39,202 nt of DNA from an uncultured Flavonifractor sp. (GCF_944387675.1 NZ_CALXFV010000006.1:1-39202); one strand, 5' to 3'. Numbered from the stretch's first letter, positions 16,992 through 25,563 are shown. Numbers and translations: made by a program. Notes: generated by a model from the sequence alone, not told the origin.

Positions 16992-17000
16992 TGCGCTGTC

Positions 17001-18197
17001 TCAGCCGTTGACGATGGCGGCGGTATCCATGGCGATCATCAGCTCCTCGTCGGTGGGGATGAGGAGGACCTTCACCCTGGAGTCGGGGGCGGAGATGACA
17101 GTCTCCTTACCCCGGACGTTGTTGGCCTCGGCGTCCATCTTCACGCCCATGAACTCCAAGCCGGAGGCGGCGGCCATGCGGGTCCTGGCGTCGTTCTCGC
17201 CCACGCCGGCGGTAAACACAATGGCGTCCACTCCACCCATGGCGGCGGCATAGGCGCCGATGAGCTTCTTCACCCCGTACCGGAAAGCGTCCAGCGCCAT
17301 GGCGGCCTGCTGATTGCCGCCCTCGGCCGCGCTCTCAATGTCACGGAAGTCGGAGGACACGCCGGAGATACCCAGTACGCCGGACTTCTTGTTGAGGATG
17401 TTCATCATTTCCTTCATATCGTACCCGTACTTGTTCATCAGGTACTCCAGAATGCCGGCGTCCAGATCGCCGGAGCGGGTACCCATGGGCAGGCCGGCCA
17501 GGGGGGTGAAGCCCATGGAGGTGTCCACGCTCTTGCCGCAGTCCACAGCGGCAACGGAGGAGCCGTTGCCCAGGTGGCAGGTGATGATCTTCAGCTCCTC
17601 CATAGGCTTGCCCAGCATGGCGGCCGCCCGGGCGGAGACATACCGGTGGGAGGTGCCGTGGAAGCCATAGCGGCGGACCTTATCCTTCTCATAGTACTCA
17701 TAGGGCAGAGCGTAGATGTAGCTCTTGGCGGGCATGGTCTGATGGAAGGCGGTGTCGAACACGGCCACCATAGGTACGCCGGGCATCACCTTCTCGCAGG
17801 CCTGGATGCCGGTGATGTTGGCGGGATTGTGGAGGGGGGCCAGGGGGATGCACTCCTCCAGGGCGGCCATTACGTCGGCGGTGATGAGCACGGAGGAGGC
17901 AAACTTCTCGCCGCCGTGAACCACCCGGTGACCCACCGCGTCAATCTCAGAGGCGCTCTTGATGACGCCGTGCTCGCTGGAGAGCAGGGCGTCCAGCACG
18001 GACTGGATGGCCTCGGCATGGGTGGGCATGGGAATCTCAAACTCATACTTGGCGTCCTTGGCGGGAATCTTGTGGGTCAGGCGGCCGTCGATGCCGATGC
18101 GTTCGCACAGGCCCTTGGCCAGCACCTCCCGGGTCTCGGGGTCCATAAGCTGATACTTCAGGGAAGAGCTGCCGGCGTTGATAACCAGAACTTTCAT
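17001..18197 (-). CDS. ackA: Acetate kinase
   Basis: A 398-residue cytoplasmic enzyme that interconverts acetyl phosphate + ADP and acetate + ATP, the last step of acetate fermentation. Family signatures are clear: [17 protein letters not shown] at the N-terminus (ATP-site Asn and Ser), [11 protein letters not shown] with the catalytic-site Arg, [11 protein letters not shown] with the catalytic Asp, [25 protein letters not shown] and GVGEND. Length is normal for the family. The ATG at 18197 gives the canonical N-terminus; an ATG at 18206 lies only 2 nt from the GGAG and is less likely. No pta gene is adjacent. It is divergent from tmcAL across 160 nt in which no convincing promoter could be picked. 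Confidence 0.96.
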   Translation of the reverse strand: MKVLVINAGSSSLKYQLMDPETREVLAKGLCERIGIDGRLTHKIPAKDAKYEFEIPMPTHAEAIQSVLDALLSSEHGVIKSASEIDAVGHRVVHGGEKFASSVLITADVMAALEECIPLAPLHNPANITGIQACEKVMPGVPMVAVFDTAFHQTMPAKSYIYALPYEYYEKDKVRRYGFHGTSHRYVSARAAAMLGKPMEELKIITCHLGNGSSVAAVDCGKSVDTSMGFTPLAGLPMGTRSGDLDAGILEYLMNKYGYDMKEMMNILNKKSGVLGISGVSSDFRDIESAAEGGNQQAAMALDAFRYGVKKLIGAYAAAMGGVDAIVFTAGVGENDARTRMAAASGLEFMGVKMDAEANNVRGKETVISAPDSRVKVLLIPTDEELMIAMDTAAIVNG

Positions 18198-18359
18198 TGA
18201 GTTCATCTCTCCTTACTTCTAAACTACGGCTTGTGAGTCAACCCGTTGTGTAGTAAAATAAACTCGCTCGTATTATTTTATCCCTTTTTCCCCAAAAGGA
18301 CAACCCGCATTTTGTTAGAAAGCAGGATTTTTTTCCTCTTTCTGTTTGGAGGAACGGCT

Positions 18360-19529
18360 ATGGCGGTCGCCGGCATCGTGGCGGAGTACAATCCATTTCA
18401 TCTGGGCCACGCCTTTCACCTGGCCCGCACCAAGGCGGCTCTGGGGCCGGACGGGGCGGCAGTGTGCGTAATGAGCGGCCACTGGGTCCAGCGGGGGGAC
18501 TGCGCTCTGGCGGACAAGTGGACCCGGGCGGCACTGGCCCTGGCGGGGGGCGCCGATCTGGTGCTGGAGCTGCCCACCCCCTGGGCCATGGCCTCGGCAG
18601 AGGCCTTCGCCCGGGGTGCGGTGGGCCTGCTGGACGCCACGGGAGTGGTGGACGTGCTGTCCTTCGGCAGCGAGGCAGGGAACCTGGCCTCTCTCCAGGC
18701 CGCCGCCGCCGCCATCGACAGCCCTGATTATCCTCAACGGCTGAAGGCGGCCCTGGCCCAGGGTCTCTCCTTCCCCGCCGCCCGGCAGGCGGCGGCCGGG
18801 TGCGCCTGCCTGTCCGGTCCCAACAACAATCTGGGGGTGGAGTACCTGCGCGCCCTGAACGCCCTGGGCAGTACCATTACTCCCATGACGGTGGCGCGCC
18901 TGGGACCGGGCCACGACAGCAAGGAGGAAGCAGAGGGCTTTGCCTCCGCCTCCCACATCCGCACTCTGCTGCGGGCGGGCCGGACCGAAGCGGCCGCACC
19001 CCTCCTGCCGGAGGACGCGGTGGAGGCCCTGGGTACGCCCGCCGCCCTCACCTGGGCGGAGCGGGCGGTGCTGGCCAGGCTGCGCACCATGGACGAGGCG
19101 GACTGGACCGCGCTCCCCGACGGCGGCGGGGCGGAGGGTCTCCCCGCCCGGCTGGCCCGGGCGGCCCGGGCGGCCCAGTCCCTGGAGGATTTTTACGCCC
19201 TGGCCAAGACCAAGCGGTACACCCACGCCCGGCTGCGGCGGCTGGCGGTGAGCGCCTTTTTGGGTCTGAAAAAAGAGGATCGCCCGGAGGCGGTCCTCTA
19301 TGTGCGGGTGCTGGGGCTCAACGGGCGGGGTCAGGACCTTCTGCGCAGGATGAAGGAGACCTGTTCCCTCCCCATCCTCACCAAGCCCGCCCAGGCCAGG
19401 AACCTGGACGGTCCGGCCCGGGTTCTTTTTGAGCGGGAGTGCCGGTACACCGACCTGTACGGCCTGTGCTTCCCCATCCCCAGGCCCTGCGGCCTGGAGT
19501 GGACCACCAGCCCGGCAGCACACGTTTAA
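18360..19529 (+). CDS. tmcAL: tRNA(Met) cytidine acetate ligase (TmcAL / YlbM)
   Basis: A 389-residue nucleotidyltransferase-fold protein. It begins AVAGIVAEYNPFHLGHAFHL, with the GHxxH nucleotide-binding motif, followed by CVMSGHWVQRGDCALADKW and LELPTPWAMASAEAFARGAV, all typical of YlbM/TmcAL. The known Bacillus enzyme activates acetate with ATP and acetylates the wobble cytidine C34 of elongator tRNA-Met. The ATG at 18360 has GGAGG 7 nt upstream; an in-frame upstream extension has no ribosome site. Its substrate, acetate, is the product of the divergently placed ackA. GC content is especially high and long false frames exist on both strands. Confidence 0.92.
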   Translation: MAVAGIVAEYNPFHLGHAFHLARTKAALGPDGAAVCVMSGHWVQRGDCALADKWTRAALALAGGADLVLELPTPWAMASAEAFARGAVGLLDATGVVDVLSFGSEAGNLASLQAAAAAIDSPDYPQRLKAALAQGLSFPAARQAAAGCACLSGPNNNLGVEYLRALNALGSTITPMTVARLGPGHDSKEEAEGFASASHIRTLLRAGRTEAAAPLLPEDAVEALGTPAALTWAERAVLARLRTMDEADWTALPDGGGAEGLPARLARAARAAQSLEDFYALAKTKRYTHARLRRLAVSAFLGLKKEDRPEAVLYVRVLGLNGRGQDLLRRMKETCSLPILTKPAQARNLDGPARVLFERECRYTDLYGLCFPIPRPCGLEWTTSPAAHV

Positions 19530-19532
19530 AGG

Positions 19533-19564
19533 CGCGGCGGGCGGCCCTATGGCCGCCCGCCGCG
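19533..19564. terminator. Hairpin between convergent tmcAL and rhomboid-like genes
   Basis: CGCGGCGGGCGGCC / GGCCGCCCGCCGCG, a perfect 14-bp stem with loop CTAT. T-tracts are short on both strands. Confidence 0.75.
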
Positions 19565-19571
19565 TATCCGT

Positions 19572-20450
19572 TCATTCAATGTGCACGTGGTTGTGGATGT
19601 GCTCCGAGCAGTAGCAGTAGTAGCCGTTGCACTTGGAGCAGTAGCGAAACTCCTCGTCGGGATAGTCGGTGTCGGTCTTGCCGCAGACGGCGCACTTGTG
19701 GAGGTAACCCTTCTGCTGCTGGGCCTGGCGGGTGGCTTTCTTGAAGTTGATGGTCTGTTTGGAATTTTGGTGCTTGGTGGTACCCACAATCCGCCGGAAA
19801 AAGGCGGAGATGTCCGACCAGAAAAACAGGGCGTAGTTGATCCAGGAGGCCACCAGAGCGGGGAGGAGCAGCGGCAGGAAGACGAGCAGGAACACCCGGT
19901 TCATGCTCACAATGTCCCACAGCTCCACAAATACATAGAACACCGCCAGCCACTTGGCCTTTACCGGCAGAATGAAATAGAACCGGATCTGGGCGTCGGG
20001 AAAGAGGGTGGCAAAAGCCAGAAACAGGGTGGAGTGGACGGAGGACAGGGTAATCATATAGCCCATGGTCCCGCCGCTCCAGAAATAGGTGACGATGCTG
20101 GCCAGGAAGGTGAGCACCGCGCCGCACAGATAGAAGAGGTTAAACTTGGCAGTACCCCACTGGGACTCCATGGTGTTGCCCAAAAAGTAATAGAAGAATA
20201 GGGACACCACAAACCAGATGGGTTTGCTGGCATCGGGTACGAAGACAAAGGTCACCAGCCGCCACAGCTCCAAGTGGAGCAGGCTGGCAAAGTCCAGGCC
20301 CAGTAGCATGGTGGCGTAGCCGTTGGAAAACAGGTCCAGCAGGTAGACCACCACATTACCCACCAGAATATAGTTGATAAGATGGGGAATGCCGAAGTGA
20401 GGATGGCTGTACGCGAACCGGTCCAGCCAGGTGTCAACGGATCTTCTCAA
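19572..20450 (-). CDS. Rhomboid-like membrane protein with C-terminal zinc ribbon; protease residues not seen
   Basis: A 292-residue protein with about six membrane segments (residues about 27-43, 70-88, 102-122, 128-150, 165-180, 190-212). Landmarks recall rhomboids: LELWRLVTFVFVP, FYYFLGNTMESQWGTAKFNLFYLCG and FLAFATLFPDAQIRFYFILPVKAKWLA. The GxSG serine motif of active rhomboids is absent: the matching place reads LSSVHSTLFLAF, and no clear partner His is seen in the last segment. It is therefore probably a non-proteolytic, Derlin-like relative. The C-terminal 50 residues form a zinc ribbon (CAVCGK ... RYCSKCNGYYCYCSEH) with a His-rich end. The start is TTG at 20450 with GGGAGG 9 nt upstream. 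Function unknown; membrane-protein handling is a guess. Confidence 0.75.
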   Translation of the reverse strand: MRRSVDTWLDRFAYSHPHFGIPHLINYILVGNVVVYLLDLFSNGYATMLLGLDFASLLHLELWRLVTFVFVPDASKPIWFVVSLFFYYFLGNTMESQWGTAKFNLFYLCGAVLTFLASIVTYFWSGGTMGYMITLSSVHSTLFLAFATLFPDAQIRFYFILPVKAKWLAVFYVFVELWDIVSMNRVFLLVFLPLLLPALVASWINYALFFWSDISAFFRRIVGTTKHQNSKQTINFKKATRQAQQQKGYLHKCAVCGKTDTDYPDEEFRYCSKCNGYYCYCSEHIHNHVHIE

Positions 20451-20530
20451 AGGACGTTACCTCCCAATCCAATACGGTACTGGGTATCATACCAGCTTTC
20501 CGGCAAAAATTTCCGAATAAATTGTAAATT

Positions 20531-22849
20531 TTACTTTAAAAACTTGCGGATTCTGTCCTTCATCTCCGGGGTGAGGACCTTGGCCGCCGCACGGTAGGGC
20601 AGGGAGGGCAGGGCCAGGAACCGCTGCTCCACTTGGCGGAAGGGCAGGGCGGTAAAGGCGGCGAAAAACTCGCCCCGGCGGGGGTGGGCCGTCAGAGGAC
20701 TGCGCAGCCTGGGGTTGCCCTCCACCGCCTCGTCCAGAGGCCGGCTGGTCTGGCCGAATCGGGCGGACAGGGCATCGTAGACTACCTGCCCCCTGGCGCT
20801 GTTCACCAGCACCAGGGAGATGCCCTTGTCCCGCTCCACCGGCAGCTCCAGTTTGGGGTCCAGGCCCCAGTAATCCGCCAGGGTGAAGTCGGCGGGCCGG
20901 CTGACGGAGGTGTACTTGCACACCGGGCAGGCCGGCCGCAGGAAAAGCTGCATGCCGAAGCCCCGTCCGTAGCCGGTGAGATTAAAGTCCTGGGTATACA
21001 CGCTTCCGTCTGCAAAGGTGATCGTGAGCCAGGGGTGGGACCAGCCGTGTGACTTGTCTTTGAACCGCACCTCCACGGCTTTGGCGCCCTGCGCGGCCTC
21101 CCTGCCCGCCAGCCAGGCCCGGAAAACCGCCGGAGAGGGAACCCCGTGGCACACCAGATCACAGGTGAGCAGGTTGCCATATTCTCTCCCCAAGAACCGC
21201 TTCAGCCCATCCACCTGGCAGGGAACGCCGGAGAACAGCACCGGCGTGCCGCCCTCCAGCAGCCGCTTCACCTGCCGGAAGCTGTCTCCCAAATCGCTCT
21301 GGACATACTTGGAGCCCCGCATGGGGGCCAGCTCCTCCTCCGTTCGGGCAAAAACGTGGCGGGCGGTCAGGTTTTCGTCCAGCACCGCGCCGCACACCGC
21401 CCCGCCCTGGTCCAGCACATACTTGGCCAGCAGGGAGAAGAAACCGCCTGAGGAGCTGTTCACCCGCTCGGTCTCGTCCAGGTTCCACACCGCGTGGGCC
21501 TGGGCGGGTGCGGGACCGGGGACGGGCGGGCGCAGCATGGGGCAGGTCTGCTCACACTTATGGCAGAGGATGCAGCTCTCCCCCACCGCCGGACGGAGGA
21601 AACCCTCGTGGTCGGGAACCATGGTAATAGCGTTCACCGGACAGACTGCGGCACAGGCGGTACAGCCGGTGCAGTCCTCCGCCGGGCAGAGCACGGGAGC
21701 CGCCGGGCGGGCGGGTTCCTCCTCCTGCGCCGGCAGGGCGCCGCCCTCCAGGGCGGCCTTCAGGTAGGCCAGGGAATCCGCTCTGGCCGTCTCCAGGTGC
21801 GCATACACCTGGGCGTAGTCCATATGGGCCTCCACCTGGGCGGTGGTGTCCAGGCCGATGATCCGGTCCGCGCAGCCCAGCCGGGAGAGCAGACTGTAGA
21901 TCCGGGAAAAGGTGGGTTCCCGCCGCTCCTTGGGGGACATGGAGGTAAAAAAGTCCTTTTGGAATTGCAGGGAAAAGGCGGCTCCGTGGAAGGAATTGGT
22001 CACCACTGCCGCCGCGTCCCGGAACAGAGCCAGAAACTCCCGGGGACCTGCGTCAAAGACCACCTCCGCCTGAGGGGTGATCTTCTGCCGGACACCCGCC
22101 AGCTGCACAATGGGCCACCCCGTCTTTTGGGCCAGAGACAGGGCGTAGGGCGCCGCCTCCCCCGGGTCGGAGACAAAGTAGCACAGCAGGTAAGGTCCTT
22201 TCCTGCGTGATGGGGCTGCCAGCGCCCCCCACTCCGCTCCGGTGAGCAGCAGGGTGGGGTCCAGCACCACCCGGGCCTGGCGGCCCGCCGCCTCCTGCAG
22301 CAGCACCTGGCCCCGCTTCTCCCGGACCGACAGGGCGGAGTAGGGGGTCAAAAACCGCCGCAGTTCCTCCGCCTTGTCCTCCGGCAGCCGGGGAACCCCC
22401 AGACTGGGGGCGTAGGCGATCCGCCGCCCCGCGCCTGGGAAGTCCAGCAGAAAGGCGGGGTCAAACTGCTTGTCCTGGAAAATATAAGGATTCCAAATCT
22501 GGTCGCTGCCCGCCACATACACATCGTACGCCGGCGGCTCCCGCCGCAGCTCCTCCACGCTGGTGTACCGCCGCGGGGAGAGATTCATCTCCTCCGCCAC
22601 AAAGGTCTCAAACCGGTCAAACCGGCGTTTGAAGGCCCCGTAATGGAGGGCGGTATGGGCGTCGGAGGCCATTGCCCGCACCGAGGGACTCCGCTTGAAC
22701 AGCTGATTGGTGCGGGTGGTGTGGGGCAGGCGGTAGTCAATGATCTGGCAGTCGTGGCCCAGCCCCTGAATGGCACGCATGGTGGCCAGGGCCTGGAGCT
22801 GAGCCCCGTAGTGGTGGGCGAAATGGAAGGTGATCAGTCCGGCGCGCAT
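20531..22849 (-). CDS. Fusion: polysaccharide pyruvyl transferase + two [4Fe-4S] motifs + FrhB-like domain
   Basis: A 772-residue three-part protein. Residues 1-370 are a polysaccharide pyruvyl transferase (WcaK/CsaB-type) domain: GLITFHFAHHYGAQLQALA, VYVAGSDQIWNPYIF, AYAPSLGVP and the late VTNSFHGAAFSLQF. A Pro-rich linker leads to two ferredoxin motifs near 392-440, CTGCTACAAVCP and CILCHKCEQTCP. The remainder (about 455-740) resembles the beta subunit of F420 hydrogenase/dehydrogenase (SSSGGFFSLLAKYVL, VLFSGVPCQVDGLKRFLG, CDLVCHGVPSP, ADYWGLDP). These parts are often neighbouring genes in exopolysaccharide loci. The ATG at 22849 has GGGAG 8 nt upstream. It is a lone gene with a strong promoter and no glycosyltransferases nearby. 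Redox-linked sugar modification is inference. Confidence 0.85.
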   Translation of the reverse strand: MRAGLITFHFAHHYGAQLQALATMRAIQGLGHDCQIIDYRLPHTTRTNQLFKRSPSVRAMASDAHTALHYGAFKRRFDRFETFVAEEMNLSPRRYTSVEELRREPPAYDVYVAGSDQIWNPYIFQDKQFDPAFLLDFPGAGRRIAYAPSLGVPRLPEDKAEELRRFLTPYSALSVREKRGQVLLQEAAGRQARVVLDPTLLLTGAEWGALAAPSRRKGPYLLCYFVSDPGEAAPYALSLAQKTGWPIVQLAGVRQKITPQAEVVFDAGPREFLALFRDAAAVVTNSFHGAAFSLQFQKDFFTSMSPKERREPTFSRIYSLLSRLGCADRIIGLDTTAQVEAHMDYAQVYAHLETARADSLAYLKAALEGGALPAQEEEPARPAAPVLCPAEDCTGCTACAAVCPVNAITMVPDHEGFLRPAVGESCILCHKCEQTCPMLRPPVPGPAPAQAHAVWNLDETERVNSSSGGFFSLLAKYVLDQGGAVCGAVLDENLTARHVFARTEEELAPMRGSKYVQSDLGDSFRQVKRLLEGGTPVLFSGVPCQVDGLKRFLGREYGNLLTCDLVCHGVPSPAVFRAWLAGREAAQGAKAVEVRFKDKSHGWSHPWLTITFADGSVYTQDFNLTGYGRGFGMQLFLRPACPVCKYTSVSRPADFTLADYWGLDPKLELPVERDKGISLVLVNSARGQVVYDALSARFGQTSRPLDEAVEGNPRLRSPLTAHPRRGEFFAAFTALPFRQVEQRFLALPSLPYRAAAKVLTPEMKDRIRKFLK

Positions 22850-22886
22850 ACAATTCACTCCCAGAATGTACAGATGGATTCAAGTT

Positions 22887-22916
22887 AGTATAGCCCGGCG
22901 CAATCTGTCTTGTCAA
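22887..22916 (-). promoter_or_regulatory. Promoter of the pyruvyl-transferase fusion gene
   Basis: On the minus strand consensus TTGACA (22916-22911), 18 nt, TATACT (22892-22887), about 30 nt before the ATG. Confidence 0.75.
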
Positions 22917-23000
22917 TGGCAGGGAACGGGCGGGAATGCGGTTAGACAGATTTTCCCTTTTGTCGGGAAAACAGACAGCTGCCGGATTTTGTCTATGGCA

Positions 23001-23029
23001 TTGCAGTCCTCCGTCCGATATGATACACT
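23001..23029 (+). promoter_or_regulatory. Putative promoter of the radical SAM-ahcY operon
   Basis: TTGCAG (23001-23006), 17 nt, TACACT (23024-23029). The remaining leader to 23125 shows no recognised riboswitch. Confidence 0.5.
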
Positions 23030-23124
23030 TACTTCATTGGGACCGCTGAAAAAGGCCATGGGTCCTGCTCAGCGGAACGAAGCGGAAACAATCTTATCTC
23101 CTTTTGGAAGGAGCGCTGATAACA

Positions 23125-24087
23125 GTGGGCGTCCCCAGCCATCTGCGTGCCTTTGGCTTGGCCCGGGTCATGGAATATCTGGAGCGGGACCCGGATGCCA
23201 ATCTGCCCAGAATCATTGATTGGGTGGACAAATACGCGGGGGAACGGCTCTCCCCTCCCTACCAGCAGCTGCTGCACCAGGTGGTCACCGACCCGGAGAA
23301 CAACTGGCATCAGCTGATAAAGAGCCTGTACACCGACATTGACAGCCGGGTGTTAAAAAAACTTTTTGAAAACTTTATCATCTACGGCGACCTGCTGGAC
23401 TGGCCCCGCCGGAATCGGGAAAAGCCCTTTGGTCAGGACGGCGCCCCCTGGTCGGTGATTATCGATCCCTCCTTCCCCTGTACCATGGACTGCGCCGGCT
23501 GCGGCGCCTCCATCTTCGGGGTGCGCCCCACCATGGAATTTGACAGTCTGGATGAGGAGATTGACTCCCGCAAGGCCCGGGGCTGCCGGCTGTTTATTTT
23601 CAGCGGCGGCAATCCCCTGGCCCGGGAGGAGGAGTCCATCGCCCTGTGCAACAAACACACCGACTGCATCTTCGCCGCGTTTACTCCCCCTGCCGCCATT
23701 ACCGATACCCTCTGCGCCGATCTGCTGCGGGTACGTAACCTGTTTCCCGCCATTCAGCTGGATGTGGACCCCCAGGACGCCGGCCGGGCGGGCGCCATGC
23801 TCCGCCAGGCAAAGCTGCCTTTCGGCGTGGCCTGCCGCTGCACTGCGGACAACTGGCAGCTGGTGGCCACCGAGGAGTACTATGACCGGGTCATTGCCGC
23901 CGGCGCCAAGTTCTGCTGGTTCTTCACCTGTCCGGCCTACGGCGGCAGTTCGGCGCCCAGCGGACCCCAGCTGCTGAGCATTCACCGCCGGATTCTGGCT
24001 TTCCGCAAAACCAAGCCCCTGCTCACTTTGGATTTCTGGGACGGACCCAGTCTTTCTGCGGCCGCTCCCCAAGGAGGAGACGTATGA
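23125..24087 (+). CDS. Short radical SAM protein lacking the C-terminal Cys region
   Basis: A 320-residue member of a clostridial radical SAM family. The N-terminal 100 residues carry the family landmark YLERDPDANLPRIIDWVDKYA. The cluster motif is CTMDCAGC (CxxxCxxC, about residue 115), preceded by WSVIIDPSFP. Further barrel landmarks are FIFSGGNPLAREEE, LCNKHTDCIFAAFT and LPFGVACRCTADN. From my knowledge of longer relatives (about 450-480 residues), the protein should continue past TKPLLTLDFWDG with a Cys-rich end; here it stops about 13 residues later. The GTG at 23125 is the likely start (AAGGAG about 11 nt upstream); a TTG at 23104 lacks a ribosome site. Its stop overlaps the ahcY start as ATGA, so the two are translationally coupled. 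Substrate unknown. Confidence 0.82.
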   Translation: MGVPSHLRAFGLARVMEYLERDPDANLPRIIDWVDKYAGERLSPPYQQLLHQVVTDPENNWHQLIKSLYTDIDSRVLKKLFENFIIYGDLLDWPRRNREKPFGQDGAPWSVIIDPSFPCTMDCAGCGASIFGVRPTMEFDSLDEEIDSRKARGCRLFIFSGGNPLAREEESIALCNKHTDCIFAAFTPPAAITDTLCADLLRVRNLFPAIQLDVDPQDAGRAGAMLRQAKLPFGVACRCTADNWQLVATEEYYDRVIAAGAKFCWFFTCPAYGGSSAPSGPQLLSIHRRILAFRKTKPLLTLDFWDGPSLSAAAPQGGDV

Positions 24088-25328
24088 GTATTGTAAAAGA
24101 CATGTCCCTGGCCCCCTCCGGCCGCCGGAAAATCGACTGGGTGCGGGATTTCATGCCCGCTCTGGGGGGAATTGAGGCCCGCTTCCAGCAGGAAAAGCCC
24201 TTTGCCGGACTGCGGGTGGCGGTGTCCGTCCACCTGGAGGCCAAGACCGCCAATCTGGGCTATGTGCTGGCCAAGGGAGGCGCCCAGGTGCGCCTCACCG
24301 GCTCCAACCCCCTGTCCACTCAGGACGACGTGGCCGCCGGCCTGGCCGATCTTGGAGTGGAGACCTTCGGCGTCCACGGGGTCTATGGGGAGGACTATGA
24401 GAACCTGCTCATCGAGACTCTGAAATTCAAGCCCCACCTGGTTGTGGACGACGGCGGCGATTTGATCCATCTGCTGGGGGGCAAATGCACGGATCTGGGG
24501 GAAGTCCTCATCGGCGGGTGTGAGGAGACCACCACCGGCATTCTGCGGCTGAAGGCCCGGGAGCGGGAGGGCATTCTCCCCTGCGCCATGATGGCGGTAA
24601 ACGACGCCAAGGCCAAGCACTATTACGACAACAAGTACGGCACCGGCCAGTCCGTGTGGGACGCCATCATGCATACCTCCAACCTGGTGGTGGCGGGCAA
24701 GACGGTGGTGGTGGCCGGCTACGGCTGGTGCGGCAAGGGGGTGGCCATGCGGGCCGCCGGACTGGGCGCCAACGTGATTGTCACCGAGGTGGACCCCTTC
24801 AAGGCTTTGGACGCCACCATGAACGGCTTCCGGGTGATGCCCATGGACGAGGCGGCCAAATACGGCGATATCTTTGTCACCGTCACCGGCTGCAAGAACG
24901 TCATCACCCCCCGGCACTTCGCGGTGATGAAGCACAACGCCATCCTCACCAACGCCGGCCACTTTGACTGCGAGGTGGATGTGAAGAGCCTGGCGGAGAT
25001 GGCGGTCCGCCGGGAGGTCCGCCGGGAGAATATTGAGGGCTTCACCCTCCCCGACGGGCGGGTGCTCAACGTCATCGGCGAGGGCCGGCTGGTAAACCTG
25101 GCCGCTGGCAACGGCCACCCGGCGGAGATCATGGACATGTCCTTCTCCGTCCAGGCCCTGGCTCTGGAGTGGCTGGTAAAGCACCAGGACAGCCTGGAGA
25201 AGAAGCTCTATCAGGTCCCCGTGGAGATTGACGACGAGATTGGCCGGGTGAAGCTGGCGGCCATGGGCCTGTCCATCGACAAGCTGACCCCGGAGCAGGT
25301 GGAGTATCTCAACGGCTGGAAGGCCTGA
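24084..25328 (+). CDS. ahcY: Adenosylhomocysteinase (SAH hydrolase)
   Basis: A 414-residue cytoplasmic enzyme of the short archaeal/Thermotoga-like class. It splits S-adenosylhomocysteine into adenosine and homocysteine using bound NAD, removing the inhibitor left by methyltransferases. Landmarks are VSVHLEAKTANLGYVLAKGG, the catalytic-region VDDGGDLIHLL, GGCEETTTGILRL, MMAVNDAKAKHYYDNKYGTGQS, the NAD-binding VVVAGYGWCGKGVAMRAAGLG and TNAGHFDCEVD. The start is fixed by the 4-nt overlap with the radical SAM gene. It is followed by a separate promoter, a SAM-I riboswitch and metK, so SAM synthesis and SAH disposal are adjacent but separately controlled. No terminator was seen after it. Confidence 0.95.
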   Translation: MSIVKDMSLAPSGRRKIDWVRDFMPALGGIEARFQQEKPFAGLRVAVSVHLEAKTANLGYVLAKGGAQVRLTGSNPLSTQDDVAAGLADLGVETFGVHGVYGEDYENLLIETLKFKPHLVVDDGGDLIHLLGGKCTDLGEVLIGGCEETTTGILRLKAREREGILPCAMMAVNDAKAKHYYDNKYGTGQSVWDAIMHTSNLVVAGKTVVVAGYGWCGKGVAMRAAGLGANVIVTEVDPFKALDATMNGFRVMPMDEAAKYGDIFVTVTGCKNVITPRHFAVMKHNAILTNAGHFDCEVDVKSLAEMAVRREVRRENIEGFTLPDGRVLNVIGEGRLVNLAAGNGHPAEIMDMSFSVQALALEWLVKHQDSLEKKLYQVPVEIDDEIGRVKLAAMGLSIDKLTPEQVEYLNGWKA

Positions 25329-25372
25329 CAGGCTGTCTGCGGAAGCACTATACAATTTCGTCTATTTGTCTA

Positions 25373-25401
25373 TTGAAAAAGTGGGAAAAACCTGATAGCA
25401 T
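25373..25401 (+). promoter_or_regulatory. Putative promoter of the metK leader
   Basis: TTGAAA (25373-25378), 17 nt, TAGCAT (25396-25401), about 15 nt before the riboswitch. Confidence 0.6.
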
Positions 25402-25423
25402 AGCCACAGTCAATTGAATATGC

Positions 25424-25517
25424 CTTATCGAGAGCGGTGGAGGGAACGGCCCGATGAAACCCGGCAACCTGCAAATGCTGCAAGGTGCCAAATCCGGCGA
25501 GGTAATCGAAAGATGAG
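25424..25517 (+). ncRNA. SAM-I (S-box) riboswitch
   Basis: The aptamer shows the conserved S-box order: CTTATCGAGAG with closing AGATGAG (P1), GGTGGAGGGAACGGCCCGATG, AAACCCGGCAACC, a variable P3 hairpin and AAGGTGCCAAATCC. It controls metK by transcription attenuation: high SAM should favour the terminator at 25533-25563. Confidence 0.96.
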
Positions 25518-25532
25518 GATGGATGAGCTTTG

Positions 25533-25563
25533 CGCGCTCCGCCCTCCGGCGGAGCGCGTTTTT
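25533..25563 (+). terminator. Riboswitch-controlled terminator before metK
   Basis: CGCGCTCCGCC / GGCGGAGCGCG, an 11-bp perfect stem with loop CTCC followed by TTTTT, 28 nt before the metK ATG. Confidence 0.93.

Noticed and set aside
16649..17000. Cobalamin riboswitch upstream of cobO
   Set aside because: The conserved B12-box (AGCCAGGAGACC-like) and the GGGAA/GGTG core were not found on the cobO strand.
16848..18200. 450-residue plus-strand frame with GGAGGAG just before its ATG
   Set aside because: It reads through a strong terminator and then antisense through ackA. The ribosome-site-like sequence is interesting only as part of the RNA candidate.
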